NCBI RefSeq assembly: GCF_013423955.1
Contig: NZ_JACCKX010000001.1
Span: forward strand, 558,001 to 622,000
Source of the DNA: Ottowia beijingensis
Lineage (GTDB): Bacteria; Pseudomonadota; Gammaproteobacteria; Burkholderiales; Burkholderiaceae_C
Reading direction: 5' to 3'
Length of the DNA stretch: 64,000 nt
Positions 1 to 8,717 of this stretch are shown piece after piece. Made by a program: the position numbers and the translations under genes. The first letter of the stretch is position 1; the number at the start of each line of letters is the position of its first letter. Under the pieces are notes generated by a model that worked only from the letters and a program-made list of their open reading frames with translations, was not told the DNA's origin and made no database searches.

Positions 1-128
1 TCGAGGTACGACAGCGAAATCTGCTGCCGCTGGCTGATGGCGGCCAGCGTGACCGGGCCGTTGTCCTGGCGCAAAGCCAAGTCGATCATGGCCGTGACGG
101 CGAAACGTCCCTTGGTGGTTAGGCGCAT
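1..128 (-). CDS. iscR: Fe-S cluster regulator IscR (5' end only)
   Basis: IscR is an Rrf2-family repressor that carries a [2Fe-2S] cluster and controls the isc cluster-assembly operon. Only the first ~42 codons are in the window. The reverse complement begins [19 protein letters not shown] and continues into the ISLSYLE part of the winged helix, matching the IscR N-terminus. The start is supported by an AAGGAG Shine-Dalgarno 7 bases upstream. The cluster-ligand cysteines and the rest of the isc operon lie outside the window, to the left. Another Rrf2 protein is possible, but the N-terminus and the type 1 IscR-like site upstream favour IscR. Confidence 0.85.
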   Translation of the reverse strand, partial: MRLTTKGRFAVTAMIDLALRQDNGPVTLAAISQRQQISLSYL

Positions 129-236
129 GTGAAGCTCCTTGGCGTATGGGTATGTCGATGGTTGTCGCAGGCCCTGGGACCGCGACCGATTCGGTGTCTG
201 ACGGCTTGGGCAACCAGGATGGCGCTGCTGCCGTCT

Positions 237-261
237 ATTTCCGAGTGTTTTGATCAAGTAT
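237..261 (-). promoter_or_regulatory. putative type 1 IscR-binding site upstream of iscR
   Basis: On the minus strand this 25-base stretch begins ATACTTGATC and ends CTCGGAAAT. About 20 of 25 positions agree with the enterobacterial type 1 IscR consensus (ATASYYGACT followed by an A/T-rich centre and the inverted half). It lies ~110 bp upstream of the iscR start, suggesting the usual autorepression. The match was made by eye. The rest of the 129-450 gap shows no gene I can support; a weak TAAATT -10-like motif near 385 could serve the next gene. Confidence 0.55.
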
Positions 262-450
262 ACAGCAATTCCCACTGCAGCGTGGGGCTTTGCGTGCGCT
301 GGCGGCACTGCCTCGCAAGGCGCCGCCGGCTTTTCCTACACCGAGGTGGCCCTTGCACGGACATGCAGGGCACGGCCCCCGCCCTAAATTGCGGAGGACG
401 TTTCAACCTCTCCCAGACAACCCCACCCAGACAACCGAAAGCCACCATTC

Positions 451-908
451 ATGAAACCCCGTTCCACGCCTCGACCTTCCGCGCGCTGCTGGCCGCGGCG
501 GTGCTGGCGGGCGGGCTGGCCGCCTGCGGTGGCCGCGACAACGACCGGCTCGGCGCGCACGACGCCCCTTCGTTCGAAACCCAGATGGCCCGCAGCCAGG
601 CCGCTGCCGTGGAGGCGCAACGCAAGGCCGACGTGGCCGAGCAACAGGCGCGCGAGGCGCGGGCCGGACTGGATCGCGAAGCTGCCGCCGCCATTCACGA
701 TGCCGACATCACCCAGGCGATCAGCGCACGCCTGGCGCGCGAGCGCAGCCTGCGCGAGGCGCCGATCAAGGTGCAGACGCTGCAGGGCGTCGTGTGGTTG
801 CGGGGCCATGTACCGTCCGAAGCCGCGCGCTCGGACGCTGAATTGCTGGCCCGCACCACCGATGGCGTGCTGGCCGTGCGCAACCGGCTGGACGTGGTGA
901 CGCGCTGA
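451..908 (+). CDS. BON-domain lipoprotein (one-base frameshift near its start)
   Basis: Predicted outer-membrane or periplasmic lipoprotein with one C-terminal BON domain, a fold linked to phospholipid binding and envelope stress (OsmY type). ATG at 451 reads MKP, then the frame breaks. Adding one C to the CCCC at 457-460 gives MKPPFHASTFRALLAAAVLAG followed by the lipobox LAAC, a clean type II signal peptide. The rest stays open to 908, for about 152 residues. A coiled-coil-like Ala/Gln/Glu-rich stretch links the lipobox to the BON domain (QAISARLARE to RNRLDVVTR). A longer uninterrupted frame starting at 129 is open only by chance. It is followed by a second BON lipoprotein. Confidence 0.75.
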
Positions 909-976
909 CCGGCCGTCCTCGCTGGCCGTTTTCTACCGGTTTTCAACCAGTTCTCTTGACCCCGAAAGGAAACCCC

Positions 977-1555
977 ATGAAAAAGATGAACCACACCCGC
1001 CCCGCCGCGATCGCCCTGGCCGTGCTGATGGCCGCCGCGTTGGGCGCCTGCAGCAAGAGCGAGCAGGAACAGGCGCAGCGCCAGGTCGATCAGGCCGCGA
1101 CGCAGGCGGCCGAAGCCGGCCGCGAACTGAAGGCCGACGCCCAAGAGGCTGGCCGCGAATTGAAAGCCGAGGCCCAGCAAGCCGGCCGCGAGGCTGCCGA
1201 AGCGGGCCGCGAGCTGAAAGCAGACGCTGCCGAGGCTGGCCGCGAACTGAAGGCCGATGCCGCCGCCGCGACGGCCGAGGCACGTGCCGAAGCCGCCAAG
1301 GCCGGTGAAGCCATCAAGGAAGGTGCGCGCGACGCCGCCGGGCTGGCCAGCGACGTGGCCATCACCGCCTCGGTCAACGCCAGGCTGGCGAAGGACCCGG
1401 ACCTGAGCGCGCTGCGCATCAACGTGGACACCAAGGACGGTGCCGTCACCCTCACCGGCCCGGCGCCCAGCCAGGCCGCCAAGGACCGCGCCGCCACGCT
1501 GGCACGCGAGGTGGAAGGCGTGAAGTCGGTGACCAACAGCCTGTCGGTCAGCTGA
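977..1555 (+). CDS. BON-domain lipoprotein with LEA-like repeats
   Basis: Lipoprotein of 192 residues. The signal peptide ends in lipobox LGAC (Cys25). Residues ~40-110 hold repeated 11-mers of the type EAGRELKADAQ, an amphipathic Ala/Lys/Glu pattern like late-embryogenesis-abundant (LEA_4) helices. A BON domain fills the C-terminus (from ~124; VNARLAKDP to VTNSLSVS). The start at 977 has AAAGGA 7 bases upstream; an in-frame TTG at 956 is less likely. It sits in tandem with the BON lipoprotein at 451-908, so the two may be cotranscribed and share an envelope-stress role. That role is inferred from the domain, not shown. Confidence 0.8.
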   Translation: MKKMNHTRPAAIALAVLMAAALGACSKSEQEQAQRQVDQAATQAAEAGRELKADAQEAGRELKAEAQQAGREAAEAGRELKADAAEAGRELKADAAAATAEARAEAAKAGEAIKEGARDAAGLASDVAITASVNARLAKDPDLSALRINVDTKDGAVTLTGPAPSQAAKDRAATLAREVEGVKSVTNSLSVS

Positions 1556-1575
1556 AGGAAGTCAGGCGCGGCAGG

Positions 1576-3684
1576 CTAGGCCGCGCTGCGGCCGGCCAGG
1601 CTGCTCAGGTTGTCGGTGCCGGGCGCGCCAAAGGCGCTTTGCTTCAGCACGTGCAACTGGTCGCGCACGCGCGCCGCCTGCTCGAACTCCAGGTTGCGCG
1701 CGTGCTCCAGCATGAGCTTTTCCAGCCGCTTGATCTCGCGCGCGATGTCCTTCTCGGACATGTCCTCGACCCTGGCGCGCGCCACCTCGGCCGCCAGCAC
1801 TTGGGCGTCGGTGCCGCCACCCTTGTCGCTGTAGACGCCGTCGATCAGATCCCGCACCTGCTTGACGATGCCGCGCGGCGTGATGCCATGCTCGGCGTTG
1901 AAGGCGATCTGCCTGGCGCGGCGGCGCTCAGTCTCGCCCATGGCCTTCTTCATCGATTCGGTGATGCGGTCGGCGTACAGGATGGCCTTGCCGTTGACGT
2001 TGCGCGCCGCACGGCCGATGGTCTGGATCAATGAACGCTCGGCGCGCAGAAAACCTTCCTTGTCGGCGTCGAGGATGGCCACCAGCGACACCTCGGGAAT
2101 GTCCAGCCCCTCGCGCAGCAGGTTGATGCCCACCAGCACGTCGAACGCGCCCAGGCGCAGGTCGCGGATGATCTCCACGCGCTCCACGGTATCGACGTCG
2201 GAGTGCAGGTAGCGCACCTTCACGCCGTTGTCGGTCAGGTACTCGGTCAATTGCTCGGCCATGCGCTTGGTCAGCGTGGTGATCAGCACGCGCTCGTGCT
2301 TCTCGGTGCGCAGGCGGATTTCCTGAAGTACGTCGTCCACCTGGTGCGTGGCCGGGCGCACCTCGACCTCGGGGTCGACGAGACCCGTGGGCCGCACCAC
2401 CTGCTCCACCACTTGGCCGGCATGCGTCTTCTCGTAGTCGGCCGGCGTGGCGCTGACGAACACCACCTGCCGCATGCGCTGCTCGAACTCGGCAAACTTC
2501 AGCGGCCGGTTGTCCAGCGCGCTGGGCAGGCGGAATCCGTATTCGACCAGCGTGGTCTTGCGCGCCTTGTCGCCGTTGTACATGGCGTTCAGCTGGCCGA
2601 TCATCTGGTGGCTCTCGTCCAGGAACATGATGGCATCGCGCGGCAGGTAGTCGGTCAGCGTGGCGGGCGGATCGCCCGGCGCGGCGCCCGACAGATGGCG
2701 CGTGTAGTTCTCGATGCCCTTGCAGTGGCCCAGCTCGCTCAGCATCTCCAGATCGAACCGCGTGCGCTGCTCCAGCCGCTGCGCCTCGACCAGCTTGCCT
2801 TCGGCGACGAAGAACTTGAGGCGCTCGGCCAGCTCCAGCTTGATCGATTCGACCGCCGCCAGCGTCTTCTCGCGCGGCGTCACGTAGTGGCTGCTGGGGT
2901 AGATGACGAAGCGCGGCACCTTCTGCTGGATGCGGCCGGTGAGCGGGTCGAACAGGCTGATGCTTTCCACCTCGTCGTCGAACAACTCCATGCGCACCGC
3001 CAGCTCGCTGTGTTCGGCCGGGAACACGTCGATGGTGTCGCCGCGCACGCGGAAGGTGCCGCGCGCGAAGTCCATGTCGTTGCGCTGGTACTGCATGCGC
3101 ACCAGCTGCGCGATGGCGTCGCGCTGGCCCTGCTTGCCACCCACCTTCAGGATCATCCGCATCTGCAGGTAGTCGTCGGGCGCGCCGATGCCGTAGATGG
3201 CCGACACCGTGGCCACGATCACCGTGTCGCGCCGCTCCAGCACGCTCTTGGTGGCCGACAGGCGCATCTGCTCGATGTGCTCGTTGATCGCGCTGTCCTT
3301 CTCGATGAACAGGTCGCGCTGCGGCACATAGGCCTCGGGCTGGTAGTAGTCGTAGTAGCTGACGAAGTACTCGACCGCGTTCCTGGGGAAGAACTCGCGG
3401 AACTCGCTGTACAGCTGCGCCGCCAGCGTCTTGTTGGGCGCGAACACGATCGCCGGCCGCCCCAGCCGCGCGATCACGTTGGCCATGGTGAAGGTCTTGC
3501 CCGAACCGGTCACGCCCAGCAGGGTCTGGAACGATTCGCCGTTCTCCACGCCCTCGACCAGCGCGTCGATGGCCGTGGGCTGGTCGCCCGCCGGCGGATA
3601 CGGCTGGAAAAGCTGAAACGGCGAGTCGGGGAAGGTGACGAACTGGCCGGTGGTCGGCGTCTCGGCCGCTGCGATGGTGGTCAT
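1576..3684 (-). CDS. uvrB: excinuclease ABC subunit B
   Basis: UvrB is the damage-verification subunit of nucleotide excision repair. It is delivered by UvrA2, inserts a beta-hairpin between the strands and recruits UvrC. The 702-residue protein is full length and uninterrupted. Walker A GVTGSGKT is at 57-64. The Tyr-rich hairpin [16 protein letters not shown] is at ~107-122. The DESHQ motif II, the helicase motif QTIGRAARN and the C-terminal UVR coiled coil ([19 protein letters not shown], which binds UvrC) are all present. It is convergent with the BON genes and divergent from the aminotransferase. Confidence 0.98.
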   Translation of the reverse strand: MTTIAAAETPTTGQFVTFPDSPFQLFQPYPPAGDQPTAIDALVEGVENGESFQTLLGVTGSGKTFTMANVIARLGRPAIVFAPNKTLAAQLYSEFREFFPRNAVEYFVSYYDYYQPEAYVPQRDLFIEKDSAINEHIEQMRLSATKSVLERRDTVIVATVSAIYGIGAPDDYLQMRMILKVGGKQGQRDAIAQLVRMQYQRNDMDFARGTFRVRGDTIDVFPAEHSELAVRMELFDDEVESISLFDPLTGRIQQKVPRFVIYPSSHYVTPREKTLAAVESIKLELAERLKFFVAEGKLVEAQRLEQRTRFDLEMLSELGHCKGIENYTRHLSGAAPGDPPATLTDYLPRDAIMFLDESHQMIGQLNAMYNGDKARKTTLVEYGFRLPSALDNRPLKFAEFEQRMRQVVFVSATPADYEKTHAGQVVEQVVRPTGLVDPEVEVRPATHQVDDVLQEIRLRTEKHERVLITTLTKRMAEQLTEYLTDNGVKVRYLHSDVDTVERVEIIRDLRLGAFDVLVGINLLREGLDIPEVSLVAILDADKEGFLRAERSLIQTIGRAARNVNGKAILYADRITESMKKAMGETERRRARQIAFNAEHGITPRGIVKQVRDLIDGVYSDKGGGTDAQVLAAEVARARVEDMSEKDIAREIKRLEKLMLEHARNLEFEQAARVRDQLHVLKQSAFGAPGTDNLSSLAGRSAA

Positions 3685-3712
3685 ACAGATGAAACGGTTC
3701 GGGGCGGGCCGC

Positions 3713-3718
3713 TAAAAT
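3713..3718 (+). promoter_or_regulatory. candidate -10 box for the aminotransferase gene
   Basis: TAAAAT lies in the uvrB/aminotransferase divergent gap, ~95 bp upstream of the start at 3812. The same motif recurs before pcm. No strong -35 was found at 17 bp spacing (TGAAAC at 3690), so this is a weak call. Confidence 0.3.
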
Positions 3719-3811
3719 TCAAGGGTTTTCCTCCAGCGTAGCGCATGCGGGCCAGTTGGACACCGCCGCACGCCTTTTGTCCGCCCTTTTCAGCCCACAG
3801 GATTGACCACC

Positions 3812-5007
3812 ATGTCTTTGTTTTCCGCCGTCGAAATGGCCCCCAGCGACCCGATCCTGGGTCTGAACGAGCAGTTTGCCGCCGACACCAACCCCAACAA
3901 GGTCAACCTGGGCGTCGGCGTGTACTTCGACGAGAACGGCAAGCTGCCGCTGCTGGCCTGCGTGCAGGCGGCCGAGAAGGCGCTGATGGACGCGCCGAAG
4001 CCGCGCGGCTACCTGCCGATCGACGGCATTGCCGCCTACGACAACGCGGTGAAGAAGCTGGTGTTCGGCGCCGATTCCGACGTCGTCACGCAGGGCCGCG
4101 TGGCCACGGTGCAGGCGCTGGGCGGCACGGGCGGGCTGAAGATCGGCGCCGACTTTCTGAAGAAGCTCAGCCCCAACGCCAAGGTGCTGATCAGCGACCC
4201 GAGCTGGGAGAACCACCGCGCGCTGTTCACGCAGGCCGGCTTCGAGGTGGGCACCTACCGCTACTACGACGCCGCCACGCGCAGCCTGAACTTCGACGGC
4301 ATGCTGGCCGACCTGAAGGCCGCCGCGCCCGGCACCATCGTGGTGCTGCACGCCTGCTGCCACAACCCGACGGGCTACGACATCACGCCAGCGCAATGGG
4401 CGCAGGTGATCGAGGTGGTGAAGGCCGGCAAGCTGACCGCCTTCCTCGACATGGCCTACCAGGGCTTTGCCCAGGGCATCGCCGAAGACGGCGCGGTGGT
4501 CGGCCAGTTCGTGGCCGCGGGGCTCGACATCTTTGTCTCCACCTCGTTCAGCAAAAGCTTCAGCCTGTACGGCGAGCGCGTGGGCGCCCTGTCGGTGGTG
4601 TGCGCCAGCAAGGAAGAAGCGGCCAAGGTGCTGAGCCAGCTGAAAATCATGATCCGCACCAACTACAGCAACCCACCCACGCATGGCGGCGCCGTGGTGG
4701 CGATGGTGCTGGACGACCCAAGTTGCGCGCCCAGTGGGAAGAAGAACTGGCCGGCATGCGCACCCGAATCAAGGCCATGCGCCAGGCACTGGTCGACGGC
4801 CTGAAGGCAGCGGGCGTGCAGCAGGACATGGGCTTCATCACCACGCAGGTGGGGATGTTCAGCTACTCGGGTCTCAGCAAGGACCAGATGGTGCGCCTGC
4901 GCAACGAATTCGGCGTGTACGGCACCGACACCGGCCGCATGTGCGTGGCGGCGCTGAACGAGAAGAACATCGGCCACGTGTGCGCGTCGATCGCCAAGGT
5001 GATCTGA
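3812..5007 (+). CDS. aspartate/aromatic amino acid aminotransferase (one-base frameshift)
   Basis: PLP-dependent class I aminotransferase of the AspC/TyrB family, which transfers amino groups between aspartate or aromatic amino acids and 2-oxoglutarate. Visible features are the NLGVGVYFDENG N-terminal segment, HACCHNPTGYD, and the Schiff-base lysine in STSFSKSFSLYGERVG. The frame breaks at the CCC at 4717-4719. One extra C restores DDPKLRAQWEEELAGMR and an uninterrupted ~398-residue protein, the normal family length. The start at 3812 (MSLFSAVEMAPSDPI) matches the family. AspC and TyrB specificity cannot be separated by eye. Confidence 0.9.
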
Positions 5008-5077
5008 CGCTGTCAGCGGCGCCAGCAGCCTGAAAACAGGCGATAGCCATTTGGCGTCGTTTCTTGATTCAATAATG

Positions 5078-5116
5078 ATAGCTGCTAGCGCCCGGCAATC
5101 GGGCGCCAGCAGCTAT
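5078..5116. terminator. hairpin between convergent aminotransferase and dnaB genes
   Basis: A 16-bp stem (ATAGCTGCTAGCGCCC against GGGCGCCAGCAGCTAT, one mismatch) with a 7-base loop lies between the two convergent genes. It is a compact member of the TAGCTGCTTGCGC repeat family seen across the window and probably acts as a bidirectional terminator. Its T-tracts are short, so termination is inferred. Confidence 0.5.
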
Positions 5117-5169
5117 TTTCATTGTCAAGAAAATTTGGCAAGCCCCTCTTGCCCAGCCTGGCGCCGCGC

Positions 5170-6660
5170 TCAGAAGTCGTCGCTGCCGCCAAAGGCCATG
5201 CTCTCGAAGCGCGTCAGCGGCTTCAGGAAGGTGAGCTTGACGGTGCCCGTGGGCCCGTTGCGCTGCTTGCCGATGATGATCTCGGCCACGCCGGGTTCGC
5301 GCGAATCCTTGTTGTAGTAGTCGTCGCGGTAGATGAACATGATGATGTCGGCGTCCTGCTCGATGGCGCCGGATTCGCGCAGGTCGCTCATCATGGGGCG
5401 CTTGTCGGTGCGCTGCTCCACGCTGCGGTTGAGCTGCGACAGCGCGATCACGGGGCATTGCAGCTCCTTGGCCAGCGCCTTCAGGCCGCGCGAGATTTCG
5501 CCCAGCTCGGTGGCGCGGTTCTCGCCGTCGGAGCTTGATCCGCTCATCAGTTGCAGGTAGTCGACCACGATCAGGCCCAGCTTGCCGCACTGGCGCGCCA
5601 GGCGGCGCGCGTTGGCGCGCAGCTCGGACGGCGTGAGGCCCGGCGTCTCGTCGATGTGCAGGCTGACGTTGCGCAGGCGCTCGATGGCCTCGGTCAGGCG
5701 CGGCCATTCCTCGTCGGTCAGCTTGCCGGTGCGCAGGTGGCCCTGGTCGATGCGGCCGATGGAGCCGACGATACGCACCGCCAGCTGGGCGGCGCCCATT
5801 TCCATCGAGAACACAGCCACCGGCAGGCCCTCGTTCAGCGCCACGTGCTCGGCGATGTTGATGGCGAACGCCGTCTTGCCCATCGACGGGCGCGCGGCCA
5901 GCACCACCAGGTCGCCCGCCTGCAGGCCGGCGGTCATGCGGTCGAGGTCGATGAAGCCGGTGGGCACGCCCGTCACGTCGTTCGGGTTGTCGGCCATCTC
6001 CTGCACGCGGTCGAGCAGCTGCACCACCAGGCTGTCCATGGCCTGGAAGCCTTGCTTCATGCGCGAGCCTTCCTCGCCGATCTTGAAGATCTTGCCTTCG
6101 GCTTCGTCGAGGATCTTGTCCACCGCCCGGCCCTGCGGGTTGAAGGCGCTGGTGGCGATCTCGTCGCTGGCGCTGACCAGCTTGCGCAGGATCGAGCGCT
6201 CGCGCACGATCTCGGCATAGCGGCGGATGTTGCTGGCGCTGGGCACGTACTGCGCCAGCGAGTTCAGGTAGACCAGCCCGCCGATCTCGTCGCCCTTGCC
6301 CTGGCGCTGCAGCTCTTCGTAAACGGTGATGACGTCGGCCGGCTTGGTCTCGTTGATGAGCTTGCCGATGGCGGCATAGACCAGCCGGTGCTCGTAGCGG
6401 TAGAAGTCGCTGTCGATCAGCACGTCGCCCACGCGGTCCCACGCGTTGTTGTCGAGCAGCAGGCCACCCAGCACGCTGGATTCGGCCTCCAGCGAGTGCG
6501 GCGGGATGCGCAGCTGCGCGACCTGGCGGTCGGTGGGGAGGTCGTCGCCGAGGTCGGCGTAGGCGGGAGGAAAGACGGAAGACATCGAGGGCAGCGAGGC
6601 AGCGGCGAACTGCGGCAGGGAAGGCGTGGTCAATGCTACGCCCGTGGCTCCGCTTGTCAT
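5170..6660 (-). CDS. dnaB: replicative DNA helicase DnaB
   Basis: DnaB is the hexameric 5'-3' replication fork helicase. It has the N-terminal DnaB domain (LRIPPHSLEAESSVLGG, contacts primase) and the C-terminal RecA-like domain with Walker A ARPSMGKTAFAIN, Walker B LIVVDYLQLM and the QLNRSVEQR arginine-finger region. From ATG 6660 it is 496 residues. An alternative start at 6585 (MSSVFPPAYADLG) would give ~471 residues, closer to the usual length, and neither start has a strong Shine-Dalgarno. It lies downstream of the rpsF-rplI operon but is separated from it by a terminator and a repeat. Confidence 0.95.
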   Translation of the reverse strand: MTSGATGVALTTPSLPQFAAASLPSMSSVFPPAYADLGDDLPTDRQVAQLRIPPHSLEAESSVLGGLLLDNNAWDRVGDVLIDSDFYRYEHRLVYAAIGKLINETKPADVITVYEELQRQGKGDEIGGLVYLNSLAQYVPSASNIRRYAEIVRERSILRKLVSASDEIATSAFNPQGRAVDKILDEAEGKIFKIGEEGSRMKQGFQAMDSLVVQLLDRVQEMADNPNDVTGVPTGFIDLDRMTAGLQAGDLVVLAARPSMGKTAFAINIAEHVALNEGLPVAVFSMEMGAAQLAVRIVGSIGRIDQGHLRTGKLTDEEWPRLTEAIERLRNVSLHIDETPGLTPSELRANARRLARQCGKLGLIVVDYLQLMSGSSSDGENRATELGEISRGLKALAKELQCPVIALSQLNRSVEQRTDKRPMMSDLRESGAIEQDADIIMFIYRDDYYNKDSREPGVAEIIIGKQRNGPTGTVKLTFLKPLTRFESMAFGGSDDF

Positions 6661-6757
6661 GGGACAAGCCTGTGGACAAGCGGTGCAGCAGCGGTGAACT
6701 GGTGTTGTGAAGCTGTGGAGAATGCGGAGCCGGTGAAGACCGCATCGGTATGATTTT

Positions 6758-6837
6758 TATAGTGGGTGGCGCTCGTCCAGCAATGGATTCAAAAGAAAAG
6801 CATCTGAAATCCTTAATGGATCAACGCAAACAGCTAT
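6758..6837. repeat. TAGCTG-type palindromic repeat, degenerate copy
   Basis: Starts near TATAGTGGGTGGCGCT, has an inner GGATTC/CTGAAATCC inverted pair, and ends CAAACAGCTAT. It resembles the copies at 22565 and 34912. It lies between rplI and dnaB. Confidence 0.55.
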
Positions 6838-6872
6838 TTTTTTGAATCATCCGGCGCCTGCGAGTCAACACC

Positions 6873-6904
6873 AAAACAAAGCCGCCCACCTGGCGGCGGG
6901 CGGC
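6873..6904 (-). terminator. intrinsic terminator of the rpsF-priB-rpsR-rplI operon
   Basis: Read on the minus strand, a GCCGCCC/GGGCGGC stem is followed by TTTGTTTT. It sits ~35 bp after the rplI stop codon and has the form of a Rho-independent terminator. Confidence 0.85.
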
Positions 6905-6938
6905 TTGTGCGGGGTCGACAGCCGGTACGGCGGCTCGA

Positions 6939-7391
6939 TCAGGCCGTTTCGCCGTACACCGAGACGGTGATCTCGGCATCCACGTCGGTGTGCAGCGAGA
7001 CCTCGACCGTGTTGTCGCCCACCGTCTTGATCGGGCCGTTGGGCAGGCGCACCTGCGACTTGTGCACGTCGAAGCCCTGCTTCTTGAGCTCGTCGGCGAT
7101 GTCGTGGTTGGTGACCGAACCGAACAGGCGGCCGTCGACGCCGGCTTTCTGCGTCAGCTTGATGGTCTGGCCGTTCAGCTTTTCGCCCAGCGCCTGGGCG
7201 GCGGCCAGCTTCTCGGCGGCCTGCTTTTCCAGCTCGGCGCGGCGGGCCTCGAACTCGGCCTTGGCGGCCTCGGTGGCGCGGCGGGCGCGGCCCGAGGGAA
7301 TCAGGAAGTTGCGGGCGTAGCCGTCCTTGACCTTGACGATCTCGCCCAGGTTGCCCAGGTTGACAACCTTGTCCAGAAGAATGACTTGCAT
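6939..7391 (-). CDS. rplI: 50S ribosomal protein L9
   Basis: L9 is an elongated two-domain large-subunit protein that binds 23S rRNA near the L1 stalk and helps keep the reading frame. It has 150 residues. It begins [16 protein letters not shown] with the classic L9 signature [21 protein letters not shown] segment (here [19 protein letters not shown]), then a long connecting helix and the C-terminal domain. AGGAG lies 9 bases before the start. It is the last gene of the S6 operon. Confidence 0.97.
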   Translation of the reverse strand: MQVILLDKVVNLGNLGEIVKVKDGYARNFLIPSGRARRATEAAKAEFEARRAELEKQAAEKLAAAQALGEKLNGQTIKLTQKAGVDGRLFGSVTNHDIADELKKQGFDVHKSQVRLPNGPIKTVGDNTVEVSLHTDVDAEITVSVYGETA

Positions 7392-7404
7392 GAGGGTTCT
7401 CCTA

Positions 7405-7686
7405 TCAGACGCGGTGCTGGTCGGTGTAGGGCAGCAGCGCCAGGAAGCGCGCGCGCTTGATGGCGGTGTTGAGCTGGCGCTGGTAGATGGCGCGCGTGCC
7501 GGTCAGGCGCGCGGGCACGATCTTGCCGTTCTCGCTGATGAAGTCGCGCAGGGTGTCGACGTCCTTGTAGTCGATCTCTTCGACGCCGGCGACGGTGAAG
7601 CGGCAGAAACGCTTGCGCTTGAACAGCAGCGACTGGGTGTTGCGCTTGGGACGCTTGTCCTTGTTGAATTTCTTGAACGTGGCCAT
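7405..7686 (-). CDS. rpsR: 30S ribosomal protein S18
   Basis: S18 binds the central 16S platform as a heterodimer with S6. It has 93 residues. The conserved core [27 protein letters not shown] and [19 protein letters not shown] is present. A strong AAGGAGG lies 8 bases upstream of the start. The gene follows priB directly, and the operon order rpsF-priB-rpsR-rplI is the standard proteobacterial one. Confidence 0.97.
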   Translation of the reverse strand: MATFKKFNKDKRPKRNTQSLLFKRKRFCRFTVAGVEEIDYKDVDTLRDFISENGKIVPARLTGTRAIYQRQLNTAIKRARFLALLPYTDQHRV

Positions 7687-7991
7687 TTAAGAGCCTCCTT
7701 GAAACTGATCTTGCTGAAAATCCTGGATGTGAAGCACCACATGCTTGGCGTTGCGCGGACTGGCCAGAAAGCCGGTGAAGCACCAGGTGGAACCCACCGC
7801 CTGCCTGCCGAGCCTTTCGGCCACGGCGCCGAGGGCCACCGCCCTCAATGCCGCCTTGACCTGCCGGGGGCTGCCGCCCTCCTCCTGCTGCGACTCGTGT
7901 TCGAGTCTCGCATCGAGCGCCGGCACGCCGGCGGGGTCAGGCGCAGGGCGCCGATCTCGACGATGCAGGCCGTGAGGCGGGTCTGGTTCAC
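7687..7991 (-). CDS. priB: primosomal replication protein N, PriB (one-base frameshift)
   Basis: PriB is a small OB-fold ssDNA-binding protein that bridges PriA and DnaT during restart of stalled forks. The first part reads from a GTG at 7991 (V/M-NQTRLTACIVEIGALRLTP). The rest, PALDARLEHESQQEE to VVLHIQDFQQD, is in another frame. One extra C in the CCCC near 7934-7937 joins them as LTPAGVPALDARLEHES, giving about 101 residues, the usual size. Its position between rpsF and rpsR supports the call. The GTG has no strong Shine-Dalgarno, so translation may be coupled to rpsF. Confidence 0.85.
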
Positions 7992-8029
7992 CTCGGCTCA
8001 GGCCGCCCGGCGCGCACGCCAGGGCATGC

Positions 8030-8395
8030 TCAGTTGGTGGTTTCCGCCTGCTGGGCCTTGCGCGCTTCCTCGCGCTCGACGGTCTTCATCATCGACGAAG
8101 GGTTGGTCTCGGCCTTTTTCTTCTGCACCGTCAGGTGACGCAGCACGGCGTCGTTGAAGCGGAAGGCGTGCTCCAGCTCGCCCATCACAGCCTGGTCGGC
8201 CTCGATGTTCAGGCACAGGTAGTGGGCCTTGGCCAGCTTGTTGATCTGGTAGGCCAGCTGACGGCGGCCCCAGTCTTCCTGGCGGTGGATCTTGCCGCCG
8301 CCGGCGGTGATCATGCCCTTGTAGCGCTCCAGCATGGCCGGAACCTGCTCGCTCTGATCCGGGTGGATCAGCAAAATAATTTCATAGTGACGCAT
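8030..8395 (-). CDS. rpsF: 30S ribosomal protein S6
   Basis: S6 pairs with S18 on the 30S platform. The real start is the ATG at 8395 ([18 protein letters not shown]), with AAGGAG 6 bases upstream, although the frame stays open further upstream. The protein has 121 residues. It includes the [22 protein letters not shown] core and a charged tail ([18 protein letters not shown]) typical of betaproteobacteria. It is the first gene of the operon. Confidence 0.97.
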   Translation of the reverse strand: MRHYEIILLIHPDQSEQVPAMLERYKGMITAGGGKIHRQEDWGRRQLAYQINKLAKAHYLCLNIEADQAVMGELEHAFRFNDAVLRHLTVQKKKAETNPSSMMKTVEREEARKAQQAETTN

Positions 8396-8419
8396 TGACT
8401 CTCCTTGTGGATGAGAAAA

Positions 8420-8468
8420 GCCGCCCCCGGCGTCTGTTCGGGGTGCGGCAAGGGAACTTGGCATTATA
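8420..8468 (-). promoter_or_regulatory. rpsF promoter -10 and possible S6:S18 leader hairpin
   Basis: On the minus strand TATAAT (8463-8468) lies ~65 bp before rpsF. The predicted leader forms a hairpin at 8420-8449 (GCCGC-A-CCCCG paired with CGGGG-GCGGC, loop AACAGACGC), followed by TTTT. Location and the CCG elements next to a bulge recall the S6:S18 autoregulatory motif. It could instead be an attenuator. No clear -35 was found. Confidence 0.4.
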
Positions 8469-8538
8469 CATCGGGGCTGGCGATGAGCGAGGCGCCGTGA
8501 GCCTCAACTCGCATCCGACGCTTTGGATGCGCTGCTGG

Positions 8539-8574
8539 CCCCCACCCCAACCCTCCCCCAGCGGGGAGGGAGCC
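8539..8574. repeat. CCCCACCCCAACCCTC palindromic repeat
   Basis: A run of the form CCCCACCCCAACCCTCCCCC followed by AGCGGGGAGGGAGCC, with a CCCTCCCC/GGGGAGGG stem. Closely related copies lie at 35012-35049 and 35148-35182. It lies upstream of the rpsF promoter; 8469-8717 otherwise holds only repeats. Confidence 0.6.
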
Positions 8575-8602
8575 AACACCGGGCTGCGCAGCAAGCCCAG
8601 AA

Positions 8603-8714
8603 AGGGCCGCGGAGCAGGCCATGCCAGCGAACGCCGTGGAAGGGCTTGGCCCGCCCGCTGGCGTTGTTCCCCTTCGCGAAGCAAGAAGGGGAAGCGGCGT
8701 GAGCCGCTCAGGGG
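8603..8714. repeat. CCCCTGAG-type ~110-bp repeat (copy 1, minus orientation)
   Basis: Contains GGCCGCGGAGCAGGCCATGC, CCAGCGAACGCCGTGG, GGGCTTGGCCCG and ends GCGTGAGCCGCTCAGGGG. Copies 2 and 3, in opposite orientation, are at 39916-40030 and 51711-51818. Confidence 0.65.
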
Positions 8715-8717
8715 ATG

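Noticed and set aside
2203..3741. A 512-codon plus-strand frame
   Set aside because: Fully antisense to uvrB and compositionally biased; a shadow frame.
5069..6753. Long alternative frames on both strands around dnaB
   Set aside because: dnaB accounts for the region; the others are His/Arg/Gly-rich shadows.
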